From Lumnitzera littorea (taxonomy: Eukaryota; Streptophyta; Magnoliopsida; Myrtales; Combretaceae): a DNA stretch of 64,000 nt. The position numbers were made by a program, and so were the translations under genes. Shown piece by piece: positions 12,011-23,039 of the stretch. The DNA is taken from NCBI GenBank assembly GCA_024138015.1, contig JAMXBB010000011.1:31884047-31948046 (forward strand), written 5' to 3'. Each line of letters opens with the position of its first letter. Position 1 is the first letter of the stretch. Below the pieces are notes generated by a model. That model did not search any database. It saw only the letters and a list, made by a program, of their open reading frames with translations, and was not told the DNA's origin.

Positions 12011-12969
12011 CTTAAATGGTTCAAGCCAGCTCTCAGAGCACTATCCCCTCTTTTAATTCATTTTTATAGATCCAGCTGGCCTTTAGGGTGCTTTCCCGTC
12101 TTTCATTCTTAGGGTTCCAGCAATCTCTTAAAGCGCTATCCCCCCTTCTATTCTTTTTAAGGTTCTAGCTAGTCTTTAGGATGCTATCTTATCTTTCGTT
12201 TTTAGGGATCCAACCAGCCTTTAAGGCACTGTCCCATCTTTTATTTTTGAGATTCTAGCAAGCTGTTAGAGAACTATCTCCTCATTCCATTCATTTTAGG
12301 GTATTAACTGGCTCTTAGAGCGCTATCCTGTCCTTCATCAACTTTCTTTTCAAGTTCCTAGCTAACTCTTAGAGTTCTGACCTCTCTTTTATTATCTTTA
12401 GGGCTCTAGCCAACTTTTAAAGTATTGTCCCATCTTCTATCCTTTTTAAGGTTATAACTAGCTCTTAAAGTGTTATCTCGTCTTTAATCCATTCTTTTTA
12501 GGGTTCTAGCCAGCTCTTAAAGCGTTGTCCCCTCTTCTATTCTTTTTAGGGTTCTAGCTAACCTTTAAGGCACTGTCCTACCTTTCATTTTTAGGGTTCT
12601 AGCTAGCACTTAGAGCGCTGACCCCTCTTTTATTCTTTTTAGGGCTCTACCAGCTTTTAAAGCGTTCTTCTATTCTTTTTAGGTTTTTAGGTTTCTAGCT
12701 AGTTCCTAGAGCATTATCTCATCTTTAATCCATTCCTTTTAGGGTTCTAGCCAGCTCTTAGAGTGTTATCCCCTCTTCTATTCTTTTTAAGGTTCTAGCC
12801 AACCTTTAAGGCACTATCTCGCCTTTCATTTTTAGGGTTATATCTAGCTCTTAGAGCGCTAACCCCTCTATTATTCTTTTTAAGGTTCTAGCCAACCTTT
12901 AAGGTGTTGCCCCATCACTCTAGGGTTCTAGCCAACTTTCAAAGCACTACCCCTTCTTTTATCAATTTC
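12011..12969 (+). repeat. N1 array block A, about 48-bp units
   Basis: About 20 degenerate copies of a 45-53 bp unit whose core reads GGGTTCTAGCCAGCTCTTA followed by GAGCGCTATCCC and a pyrimidine tail. Copies diverge widely (CGCT to TGTT, CACT and so on). No long frame crosses it. The same block is present reversed in N2 at about 55,726-56,160. Confidence 0.85.
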
Positions 12970-13434
12970 CTTTAAGGTTTTTAGAGAGCCCATAAGGCGC
13001 TTCACTTCACCAATTTCTTTTAGTAAGCCCATTAGGCACTTTTCATCACCAATTTGCTGTAGTGAGCCCATAAGGCGCTTTTCATCGTCAATTCCTTTTA
13101 GCAAGCTCATAGGGCACTTTTCTTTGTCATTTTCTTTTAACGAGCCCATAGGGTGCTTCTTCTTACCAATTTGTTGTAGCTAGTACATACAGCACTTCCC
13201 ATTTCCAATTTCTCTTTTAGGTTTCTTAGCTAGCTTTTAAAGGCACTATCCTCATTCATCCTCCTTTCAGAGTTCTTAGCAAGCTCATAGGGCACCTCTT
13301 TTCATTAATTTCTTTTAGTGAGCCTATAAGGGCACTCATCTTCACCAATTTCCCATAAGTAAGCCCATAGGGTGCTTCCTTTCATCACTGATTCCGTTTT
13401 GCGAGCCCATAGGGCACTTCTTCTAAGTTAATTT
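12970..13434 (+). repeat. N1 array block A2, about 40-bp units
   Basis: Ten or so copies of a 39-40 bp unit built on AGCCCATAAGGCGCTT, then TTCATCACCAATT. Starts are seen near 12,986, 13,024, 13,064, 13,101 and 13,141. The core resembles block A and the halves of blocks B and C, suggesting a common basic unit near 40 bp. Confidence 0.8.
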
Positions 13435-14930
13435 AGGGTTGCTAGTCCCTTATAAACCCTCTTGCCTATGTTAGTTAGCTTAATGGGGCACTACCATGTT
13501 TCAATTTAAGGTTTTAGTCAGCACAAGGAGTGTTTTGCTTATTCACCTAGGATATTCAACTCAAAGGAGCACTTCCAAGTTTTTCTAGAATCGATTCCAA
13601 GGAAGGGTTGCTAGTCTCTTAGAGACACTCCCACTTAGGCTAGTTAGCTTAGTAAGGCATTACTAAGTTTTTCTCTAGAGTTTTAGTCAGCTCAAGGAGC
13701 GCTTCGCCTATTTACTTAGGATAGTCAACTTAGAAGAGCACTTTCAAGTTTTTTGTGAATCGATTCCAAAGGTTGTTAGTCCCCTAGAGCACTCCCACCT
13801 AGGTTAATTAGCTCGGTAAGGCACTACTGGGTTTCAATTTAAGGTCTTAGCCAGCTCAAATAGCACTTTACTCGTTTACATAAGATAATTAGCTTAGAGG
13901 CACACTTCTAGGTTTTTCTCAAATCAATTCTAAGTAAGGGTTGTTAGTCCCCTAGAGATGCTCTCGCTTAGGTTAGTTAGCTTGGTGGGGCATTACCAAG
14001 TTTCAATTTAGGGTCATAACCAACTCAAGAAGCGCTTTACCCGTTCACCTAAGATAAATCAACTTAGAGGAGCACTTTTAGGTTTTTCTCGAATCGATTC
14101 CAAAGGTTGCTGGTACCCTAGAGACGTTCCCACCTAAGTCAGTTAGCTCAATGGGGCATTGCCAAGTTTCATTTTAAAGTCTTAGGCAGCTCAAGGAGTG
14201 CTTCACCCATTCACCTAAGATGGTCAGCTCAGAGGAGCACTTCCAAGTTTTTCTCGAATCGATTCCAAATAAGGGTTGCTAGTCTCCTAAAAACACTTCC
14301 ACTAAGGTTAGTAAGCTCAACCAGGCACTACCAAGTTTCAATTTAGGGTCTTAACCAACTCAAGGAACACTTTGCCCATTCACCTAGGATAGTCAGCTCA
14401 AAGGAGCACTTCTAGGTTTTTCTCGAATTGATTCCAAACAAGGGTTGCTAGTCCTTTAAAGATGCTCTCGCCTAAGTTACTTAGCTTAGTGGGGCACTAC
14501 CAAGTTTCAATTTAGGAGATTAGCTAGCTTAAGGAGAACTTCACCCATTCACTTAGGATAGTCAACTTAGAGGAGCACTACCAGTTTTTTCTCTAATCAA
14601 TTCTAAGTAAGGGTTACTAGTCCCCTAGAGACATTCCCACCCAGGTTAGTTAGCTTAGTGGGGTATTACTAGGTTTCAATTTAGGGTCTTAGCCAACTCG
14701 AGGAGTGCTTTGCCCATCTTGCCTAGGTTTGTTTGCTTCAGAAGGCAATACCAGGTTTCCCTTTAGGGTCTTAGCCAGCTTAAGGAGCACCTCTCCCATT
14801 TTACCTAGTTTAGTTAACTTAGTAGGGCACTCCTATATTTCTCTTTAGGGTCTTAGCCAACTCAAGGAATGCTTTGCCCATTTTGCCTAAGTTAGTTAGC
14901 TCAGTAAGGTACTACTAGGTTTCACTTTAA
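13435..14930 (+). repeat. N1 array block B, about 167-bp units
   Basis: About nine copies of a 167-169 bp unit; GGGTTGCTAGTCCC-type starts fall near 13,436, 13,605, 13,772, 13,937, 14,104, 14,272, 14,440 and 14,608. Each unit is two related halves of about 84 bp: one with GCTAGTC...GGTTAGTTAGCTC...GGGGCACTACCA, the other with TCTTAGCCAGCTC...GGAGCGCTTCGCCC. It is therefore a dimeric, higher-order repeat. The 84-bp units of element T at 31,985-32,320 match the first half. Confidence 0.85.
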
Positions 14931-17010
14931 GGTCTTAGCTAACTCAAAGAGCGCTTCGCCCGTCTCATCTTAGTTAGTCAACTCATAAGGTTACGACCAA
15001 GTCCTCAATATCACTTTAGGGTCTTAGCTAGCTTAGGGATTGCTTTGCTCATCTTATCTTGGTTAGTCAACTTATAAGGGCATGACCAAGTTTTTAACAT
15101 CTCTTTAAGGTCTTAGCAAGTTAAGGAGTGCTTCGCCTATTTTACCTTAGTTAGTTTGCTCATAGGGGCATAACCAAGTTTTCAACATCTCTTTAGAGTC
15201 TTAGCCAACTTATGGAGCACTTCGTCGATTTTACCTTGGTTAGTCAGCTTATAGGGGTATGACTAAGTTTTCAACATCTCTTTAGGGTCTTAATCAGCTT
15301 AAGGAGCGCTTACCCGTTCACCTTGATTCATCGGCTCATAAGGGTACGACCAAGCTTCAATTCTTCTTTCAGTCTCTCGACCAACTCTTAGAGTACCTCC
15401 TCTCTCTTTTCACTATTTACCAAAATCCCTGATGGATCGAACCTAAGGTAGCTAACTAAGGTGTTCCTTAAGACAAATTCTACCCTTAGGGCAAAACTAA
15501 TGTATCATTTGTCACCACTCAAACAGCCACCACAAGTCACAACGTTGATACCATTGAAGTTTTTATTAATCACTTTCTCATAAAAGTGAAGCTTCCCCAT
15601 TGTTTCGGTGCCTAACTCGATCTACGTGACAAAGGATAGCATCCGCTGGTGAAGGAGGAACTCTTTAAGGGTCTTAGTTAGCTTAAGGAGTGCTTCGCCC
15701 CTTTTGCTTAGTTTAGTTAGCTTAGTAAGGCACTACTATGTTTCTCTTAAGGGTCTTAGTTAGCTCGAGGAGTGCTTCGCCCATTTTACCTAAGTTAGTT
15801 AACTTAGTAAGGTACTACTAGATTTCTCTTTAGGGTCTTAGGTAGCTTAAGGAGCGCTTCGCCCGTCTCATCTTGGTTAGTCAGCTTATAGAAGCATAAC
15901 TAAGTCCTCAACATTTCTTTAAGGTCTCAGCTAGCTCTAGGAGCGCTTTACCCATTTCAACTTAATTAGTCAGCTCATAAAGATACGACTAAGACTTCAA
16001 CATCTCTTTAGGGTCTTAACCAACTTAAGGAACACTTCGCCTATTTCGTCTTGGTTAGTCAGCTTATAAGGTCACGATCAAAGTCCTTAATATCTCTTTA
16101 GAGTCTTAGCCAACTCATAGAGCACTTCGCCTGTTTCATCTTAGTAAGTCAACTCATAAGGGCACGACTAAGTCTTCAACATCTCTTTAAGGTCTTAGCC
16201 AGCTCTAGGAGTGCTTTGCCTGTTTCAACTTGCTTAGTCAGCTCATAAGAGTATGACCATATCTTCAATATCTCTTTAGGGTCTTAACTAACTCAAAGAG
16301 TGCTTCACTCATTTCATCTTGGTTAGTCAACTCATAAGGGCACGACCAAGTCCTTAATATCTCTTTAAGGTCTTATCCAACTCAAGGAGCGCTTCGCCCA
16401 TTTCATCTTGGTTAGTCAACTCATAAGAGCATAACCAAGTCTTCAACACCTCTTTAGGGACTTAGCCAACTCTAGAAGAGCTTCGCCCATTTCAGCTTGC
16501 TTAGTCAGCTCATAAGGGTACGACTATGTCTTCAACATCTCTTTAAGGTCTTAGCCAGCTCAAGGAACACTTCACCCATTTTATCTTAGTTAGTCAGCTC
16601 ATAAGGGTATAACAAAGTCGAGAGCTTGGTCTTAGCCTGCTCAAAGAGAGCTTGGTCTTAGCCTGCTTAAAGAGAGCTTCGTCTTAGCTTGCTTAAAGAG
16701 TGCTTCGTCTATTTTATATTGGTTAGTCAGCTCATAAGGGCACAACTAAATCTTCAATATCTCTTTAGGGTCTTAGCCATCTCTAGGAGCACTTCGCTTG
16801 TTTCATCTTAGTTAGTTAGGTCATAGGGGCATAACCAAGTCCTCAATATCTCTTTAAGGTCTTAGTCAGCTCAAGGAGCGTTTTGCCCAGTTCACCTTGG
16901 TTGGTCAGCTTATAGGGGCAAGACTAAGTTTTCAACATTTCTTTGGGATTTTAGCCAACTCAAGGAGCGCTTCGCCTATTACACCTAAGTCAATTAGCTC
17001 AATAGGGCAC
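14931..17010 (+). repeat. N1 array block C, about 88-bp units
   Basis: About twenty copies of an 88-bp unit with the order GTCTTAGCCAGCTC, GGAGCGCTTCGCCC, GGTTAGTCAGCTCATAAGGG, then a CAACATCTCTTTA tail. It is interrupted by a foreign block at 15,395-15,665 and contains a triple of a roughly 31-bp sub-repeat at about 16,618-16,705. N2 carries the reversed equivalent at 54,051-55,150. Confidence 0.85.
15395..15665 (+). other. LTR and pre-3'-LTR fragment trapped in the N1 array
   Basis: About 15,395-15,525 copies the sequence that normally lies between the array and the purine tract (compare 17,140-17,260). At about 15,526 it jumps into LTR sequence: 15,526-15,663 matches N1 LTR 3,171-3,311 and 36,348-36,476 (shared GGATAGCATCCGCT and CTTTCTCAT words). 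The array then resumes. The purine tract and LTR start are missing, so this is not a simple nested insertion. Confidence 0.8.
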
Positions 17011-17296
17011 CACTAGGTTGCAAACTTTCATTTACGATTTAATAACCAATTGTTTCACGTTCTTTTAGGGTTCTTGCTAGCCTATAAGGGCACTACCCTC
17101 TTTAAAATTCCATTATGTATCAACTAGCTCTTAGAGCACCTCCCCATTCTTTTGTCTTTCATCATTGACCAAATCACCAATGGATCAAACCTAGGATAGC
17201 TAGCTTGTTGTTGCATTTCTTAGGTTAAAGTCATCCTCAAGGCAAAAATAGTATTTCTTTTGTTTTTGTAGTAAAGTTTTACTCAAACTTCACTAT
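17011..17296 (+). other. N1 segment between array and purine tract
   Basis: Non-coding. It starts with a few last degenerate array units and ends in a T-rich stretch. It has counterparts at 32,341-32,428 in T and, reversed, at 53,919-54,050 in N2 (shared GGCAAAAATA and AAGTTTTA/ACTTTACT words), so it is a conserved pre-3'-LTR segment. Confidence 0.6.
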
Positions 17297-17305
17297 AAAG
17301 AGGGA
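17297..17305 (+). other. Polypurine tract of N1
   Basis: AAAGAGGGA just before the 3' LTR start at 17,310. It occupies the same place as GAAAAGGAG in T (32,429) and the reversed AAGAGAGGC in N2 (53,905-53,918). This is the expected plus-strand primer site. Confidence 0.65.
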
Positions 17306-17309
17306 CAGT

Positions 17310-17799
17310 TGGAAATACCTTATTTTTGCCCCCCACCCCTTTTATTTTTTAAAATTTTTAAGATAGGGTAAAGGGTTCTAATTTAGAAAAACAAAAAAAA
17401 AAAAAGAAAGAAAATTTAGAAAAACAACAAAAAAAATGGAAAATTTACAAAAAATCAGAAAAATATAAATTTCTTAGAAAAATTCAAAAAAAATAGAAAA
17501 TTTAGAAAAAATAGAGGATTTAGGAAATTTAGAGAAAATTTTACACTGTATAATAGAATAAAATTTTTAAAAATAAGGAGAGGACCATTTAGCCTAAACT
17601 TCGATTTGAATCTAGCCTAAACTAACGTAGTTCATATGTATAATTTGATTACACATATGGATAAGGCATAGGCCAACAATATAACAAATAAACACTTAAG
17701 CATGGTTTTGGAATTGCATTGGAGGTCTTGGGTATAAATCTCATTAGAGGCACAAAAATGCTTTTTATTTTTCTTTCACAAAACACACAACCACATATA
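17310..17799 (+). repeat. 3' LTR of N1, left fragment
   Basis: Starts TGGAAATACC and follows the N1 5' LTR (197-414 then 1,687-1,960) through the GGAGAGGACCATT stretch and the TTCACAAAACACACA stretch. There element T is inserted. The LTR continues at 35,121. Confidence 0.8.
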
Positions 17800-18861
17800 T
17801 GAAGACACCCAATACTTGTCCCTTGTATTTTTTTCTTTATTTTTATTTTTATTTTTCTTTCTTTTCTCAATAGGCCCCCAATTTAGGAAAAACACAAAAA
17901 ATTAAGAAATTAAAGAAAACCTAAAAAATTAAGAAATTTAGTAAAAATAATAATTTTAGGAAAATACAAAAAATGACAAAAATAAGAAAATGCACAAAAA
18001 AATAAGAAAATTGAAAAATTGAAAAAAAAATAAAAAATTTTAGAAAATAACTTTTTATTAGGGTATATTTTTAATTTTAAAATAAGTTTAGAAGTTAGAC
18101 TGTTAAACATGGGTTTAGATTTAAATTTAGCTTAGGCTGACCGAGTTCATATGTGCAGTTAAATTACACATATAGACAAGGTACAAGCCAACGGCCTAAT
18201 AGATAAACATATGAACTTGGTTTAGGTATTAAGTGTGAGGACTTAGGTTCAAATTTTGGCAAAGGTAGGGAGGCCTTTTTTATTTTTGTTGACTATCAGG
18301 ATCTCACTGTGCTATGTATCCTGACACGTGGTAGCATCGAGTTGGACAACTTATACTGACATGGCGCTACGTAGCATGCCATGTCAACTGCTACGTATTA
18401 CTATGATACGTTGTAACTTCGGGTTGGTCAAGTTGGCTGACGTGACGCCACATCAACCAACTTTCCCTCTATTTCCCTCAGTTTTCCTCTATTTTCTCCC
18501 AGTTTTCCTCCCTTTTCCAACTTAAGAACAGCCCAACCCCTCACTTTGGCCTCTAATTTTGTGCTTTTTCCTTGTAGAAACATACCAATTTATGGTACGA
18601 ATTCATCCTAGACATAGCCTATTGTAAATTATTATAAGAAACAAGTCTAGATTCAATCAAAAACCTATTCAAATCAAGCTTCAAAGATTGTAAAAAAACT
18701 ATATTTTTTGCCATTCCCATTAACTCTGATCCAAGCTTTCCTTTGTTTTTAGGCTAATTTTGAGTATATAAAAGGTGTTAGGGGATGTTCAAAAGTATAC
18801 ACGACCACATACAATCAAGAAAATCACTCATAAATCCTCACTCTCTCTTTAACAACCATAA

Positions 18862-18892
<31 letters not shown>

Positions 18893-20408
18893 CCCATCTC
18901 TCTCTCTTTACTCGACCTTAAGCAAAACTAATTTCTCATTGAGCTTCCTTAGCCTCCTAACTCTCCAACCTGACTACTTCAATACCTTGCCATAGCCTCT
19001 AGCAACACCGCTGAACCATCACCGTCAAAACTTAACCATCGAACCCCTTCCTTATCAAACCGCTACCTCCGACCCTCTTTGACCCAAACCGACCAAATAG
19101 CCAACTCCACCACCACTCAAAACCCCAAGCTACTCGATCCCCTAACACCCAACATCCCCCGACGGCACCACCCGTGCACCATCGCCAACCACCACTCACT
19201 AATGCCCTCCAAACTACCCCCAAACGCCAAGGCATCTTCCTTAACCCCACTATCTCCAATCTAAAAATCACAAATCCCCCCCTTTCTCGTTCACTTTGAC
19301 CATTAAATCAACCCAAATTGTGTCTCGACGTACTGTTGAAGAAGAGTTGAAGACAACTTGACCCAGATCAGTGCACCAACCTAAACCCTACCTGACCAAC
19401 CCGCTCCAGGTCTAACCTACATGCCACTGCACCCAAAGCTTAATATTTATTTATTTCTTTTTTTTTCTTGGTTACTGTTAGTATTGTTTGATTTTTTTTT
19501 CTTTCTCTCCTTTCTTTATAATTGTAATAATATAAAAAAAAAAAAAAGAACAAGGAAAAGAAAAAAAAGAATAATTTATGAGTTTATTTATTTCAGTAAA
19601 TAAAATACATATTTATTTTTTTTTTTTTTTTTGAAAAAATAAATAAATAAGGAAAAATAAGTAAAATAAGAATAAATAATTGTTTTGTCACTTAGAAAAA
19701 CATTTTTCCAAAATAAGAAGAATACATTAATCCATATTCAAAATTAGGGTATTTTAGACTTTTTTCAAAAATAAAAAAAAAAATCCAATTTTAGACCTTA
19801 TTTCTTAGAAATTTCCTTAAATAAATCAAATTGGCTAAAAACATAAACCCAGCCTTTTTTTTTAAATTAAAATCAACGTAACTCGCTAAAGTTTTACAAA
19901 AAAAAACTACGTACATCTGATCTAAAATAGTGAGTGTGTAGGTAACTATAAGGCGATAATAAAAATAAAAAAAAATCTAATTTTTCTTTTTTCTAGATTA
20001 CTTAAGTTATCCAGTTAGAATAATTAAATTGAGTGTCGTCTTATAAAATAAAAAAGTTATTTTTAAGTTTAATGCTAATTTTGGAAAGTTAATGATATCC
20101 GCAAGGGTTTAAAATTACTAGCCCTTAGACATAGATCTTTGGTTTTCAAAAACCATTTTCACAAAATTGGTTTCAATCATTACGTTAGTAGCTAAATTAT
20201 AACCAATTCACCCAATTGGTTATAACTTAACTCTTTTTCCCGAGTACATTCAGGTGGTAACTCTAATGTACTTTTCAAATTGAAAAACGGTGTTTCTTTA
20301 AACCCTAGTCGAGGATCGGTATTAAATTGGTAAGGTTTAGTACCGATTGGTTTAAAAAAGACCTAATTTTATAAAAAGAACTAGAAAGGCGAAAAACCAG
20401 GCTCGATA
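17800..20408 (+). repeat. 5' LTR of element T
   Basis: Starts TGAAGACACC and ends GCTCGATA, two bases before the primer site; 2,609 bp. U3 has ACGT-core motifs (ACACGTGG near 18,323 and others to 18,400). A TATATAAAAG box at 18,765-18,774 is followed by a CT run near 18,860-18,905. The U5 end holds the conserved TGGTAACTCT motif (20,254-20,263), a decayed copy of the second primer-site-like sequence. Confidence 0.85.
18765..18774 (+). promoter_or_regulatory. TATA box of the T 5' LTR
   Basis: TATATAAAAG followed by GTGTTAGGGG. The same sequence is at 33,489-33,498 in the 3' LTR. The CT-rich transcribed leader begins about 90 bases downstream. Promoter role is inferred from position and conservation. 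Confidence 0.65.
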
Positions 20409-20410
20409 GC

Positions 20411-20429
20411 TTGGTGACTCCACTAAGGA
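20411..20429 (+). other. Primer binding site of element T
   Basis: TTGGTGACTCCACTAAGGA, two bases after the LTR end. It is the best preserved of the three Tat-type sites in the window (others at 4,368 and, reversed, 59,080). The TGGCGACTCCACTGGGGA type is associated with tRNA-Arg in Ogre elements, from memory. Confidence 0.8.
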
Positions 20430-20985
20430 CCGTCAAGAGGGTTTAATCATTCGACATTCCAAAATTAAAATTAATCCTTAAAAACCACGTTTATGTAATT
20501 TATTTACTTATTTGTCCTTTGTTTATACCATAGTTGTATTAACATTTTCTTTGCAAGTTTAGTTTTATTTATTTAATTTAGATAGAATTTATTTTACGTA
20601 CCATAAATGCATAATAGATACGGTTAAACTCGGACCGTCTTAGCACCTTAGGATGGGGGGCCATTATGTAGGCTCTAGGTGCTGTGATATAACCACCGCT
20701 TGAGGTTGATTAGGCCATCCCCACTTAAGCTTGATGTGACCAATGAAAGTGTTCTTTAACAAGCGAGGTCGCATAAGCTTAAGAACCTTTAGAACCTACC
20801 TTTTATGCATTCACGACATCTAGAATAGATGAATAATCAAGCAAGATGGAAATAAAAAAAAAATGGCTTGGAGTTTCCTTGATTTCCTTTGTAATTTTCA
20901 CGTATTGTAAATGTAGAATTGTTGTAAATAGGTTTTGTCATTATTAGATGTTCTTGTAACATAGTTTCTCTTTTGTAACCTAGAA
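20430..20985 (+). other. 5' leader of element T
   Basis: Non-coding leader between primer site and ORF1. About 20,640-20,820 is shared with N1 (7,208-7,480) and N2 (reversed, 58,660-58,930). From there to ORF1 it is T-rich and private to T. Confidence 0.6.
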
Positions 20986-22536
20986 TTGGCCTATTCATCA
21001 TTCAACTTTGTCTATTTCAAGGAAAAATTTATCGGCAAGCCCATTTGCCCCAAACCCATCCTAGACCAATGGTTATGGCACTTCAATATAAGGGAACAAG
21101 AGACCATCTTCAGTATGATCAGGCACATTCTATCACTTCCTAAAGTAAAGATAAGGATTAATTTGATTAAAGCTTTGACCAACTTTTAGGAACCCGAAAA
21201 AGTGGCTTTTCGAGTTGGCCCCCACTTGATTAGCCCAACACTTGAAGACTACACCCAATTACTCCAAGCCCCTTCTTTAGAAAGCATCTACACCCCAAAT
21301 TTGGAAATGGATCCTATGAATGCTTTCTGAAGATGCCTAGGAATTAGAAAAACGGAAGTAAACAAAGCCCTTAGAAGCTGTCACGGTAATTGCATCAAAC
21401 TGGAGGACTTAAAAGTATGGTTCACCACTTAACCTAAATCCAACCAACGAGTTATCTTCTGTGGCAATCTCAAAGCTTAGGGACAAAATAGAACAAAGGC
21501 CTTTATCCTGGCTGCATTTAGGACCCTCTTATTCCCTAAAAGAAAGTTCCTCATACATTTCAGGGTCATTGAGTTAGTGAGCCAATTTCTTGAAGGCAAA
21601 TCATATGTCCCGGCCTTCCTCGCAAAACAAATCAAAAGCCACAGTATTTTGAAAGAAAAGAATGGTGGCATACTAAAGACTAGCATGGCATTATTGGCAG
21701 TATAGTTCGTAAGCTACATGAAATGTTATGGGCTTAACCTAATCTGAGGAGTGTTTGCTCACAACATCAATCTAATTGATTCATTTGTCAATAAGGTCCA
21801 TCTCCTAAAAGGAAAAACCACATACTGCTAGGTAGAAGTATTGAGAAATTTTCGAGTCCCTGATATCTTATGGACAGCAAAATGGAGTAACTTCAAAAGG
21901 GTAATCCTAGTTTGCAAAAATTATCAAGCGGCACCCCTAATTGAGATGAAGTTATGTACAAGCTATTACCCTAACAACATGATCAGACAATTCAAAGGTA
22001 TCCAGGATATATTCTATAGACCTCCATTAGATATCATGACCTTGGATTATGAAGATCTTCAAATTTCACTGCCATAAAAAATGTCCAAACTCAAGGCAAT
22101 CAAACAGTTATGGGAAACAAAGACTGTCAGCCCAAACATCAATTTAGGAGAATGCCTAAGAGAAGCGGAAAAGCACCGAGTTACCAAAGAATATTTGTAT
22201 GATCAGCTCCATAAGGTTGGGGAGATCCAATATCGAGACCTACATGGACTAAGTACAAGACCTACAAGTTAACAAAGAATATTTGTATGATCAGCTCCAA
22301 AGGTTATCCAAGTCGTAGTAGCTAAACTAAATGCTGAAGTCAAGACCTACATGGACTAAGTACATGCTTGAGTAGAAATAATCTATGAAGAGCGAGACAT
22401 GTGAGAGGATCTCTTTCAGATGACCCAAAAGAAGCTCAAAGAATTTGAGGAAATGAAAGAGCCCAATTGAGGAAGAAGGAAGGCAACACCAGTAAAGCCT
22501 GGTAAGCAAAAAAGGGGAACGCCTGCCAAACACTAG
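20986..22536 (+). pseudogene. Tat ORF1 upstream of gag (DUF7745/PMD-like), broken
   Basis: One frame of about 516 codons runs from a TTG (probably a mutated ATG, then AYSSFNFVYF) to TAG at 22,534-22,536, interrupted by about a dozen stops. Ogre-type elements carry an extra ORF before gag related to a plant mobile domain (DUF7745-like). Here the SPTLEDYTQLLQAP stretch near residue 85, the RTLLFPKRKFLIHF stretch near 185 and the lysine/arginine-rich tail resemble that family. Several stops are one transition from Gln, Arg or Trp codons. A partial duplication at about 22,181-22,370 lies near the C-terminal end. Function of the family is unknown; the assignment is by recognition of motifs only. 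Confidence 0.65.
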
Positions 22537-22834
22537 AAGAACATTCAGAGGTTGGAATAATCTTTTTGAATGTATTTTTTATTTTCAAATAAAGTAAAAG
22601 GAAAACTCCAAAAGCCACAAAAAAAATAAATAAATAAAATTACCATCTTGCTGGTTATTAGTCAATCATGCCTCTCTACATCCATATGCCATGCATTTCT
22701 TAGTTTCTCATTTATCCCTTTTAAAATATTGGTGTACTAATTTGTTGAAAAGTGATCTTATCTAAGTCACTAAGATAGCTCCCAAACATCAAACCTTCCA
22801 GAAAAGTCTTATCAAAACTTGCTCAAAAACCAAA
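22537..22834 (+). other. Spacer between ORF1 and gag of T
   Basis: AT-rich, non-coding. No promoter, repeat or intron signal was recognised. Confidence 0.4.
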
Positions 22835-23039
22835 ATGGCCAACCAAGGAAACAACAACATTAACAATGGTAATGGCAACTCCAAGGTCATTGATCCCACT
22901 GAGTTGAGGTTCCAATCTTTGGAACAAACAGTAGAGAAGATTGCAGATCAACTGAGCTTTCTTACTGATAACATCTCTCTACTTAGGTCCACGGCTCCAT
23001 CAAAAGAAGAAAGTTCCAATGCCCGACTCCTTAGATTGA
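22835..23039 (+). pseudogene. gag N-terminus of element T, truncated
   Basis: An open frame starts MANQGNNNINNGNG and continues for about 68 codons with a LEQTVEKIADQLSFL heptad-like stretch, as at the start of Tat gag proteins (coiled-coil segment). At about 23,039 it runs into reverse-strand Athila RT, so the apparent continuation of the frame to 23,143 is foreign. The gag core, zinc knuckle and the whole protease are absent from T. They were probably lost by a deletion that also removed the 3' half of Athila. Confidence 0.65.

Noticed and set aside
12928..13149. 73-codon reverse frame with a regular repeat (GSLKENDKEKCPM-like)
   Set aside because: It is the translation of block A2 repeat units, whose 39-bp period keeps the frame open by chance.
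12011..17010. CRISPR-like array
   Set aside because: Units are degenerate along their whole length with no conserved repeat and unique spacer alternation, and the context is a plant retrotransposon.
19032..19271. Open frames on both strands near 19,032-19,271
   Set aside because: They fall in the G-poor leader of the T LTR; the equivalent stretch in the other LTR (33,760-33,970) does not keep them.
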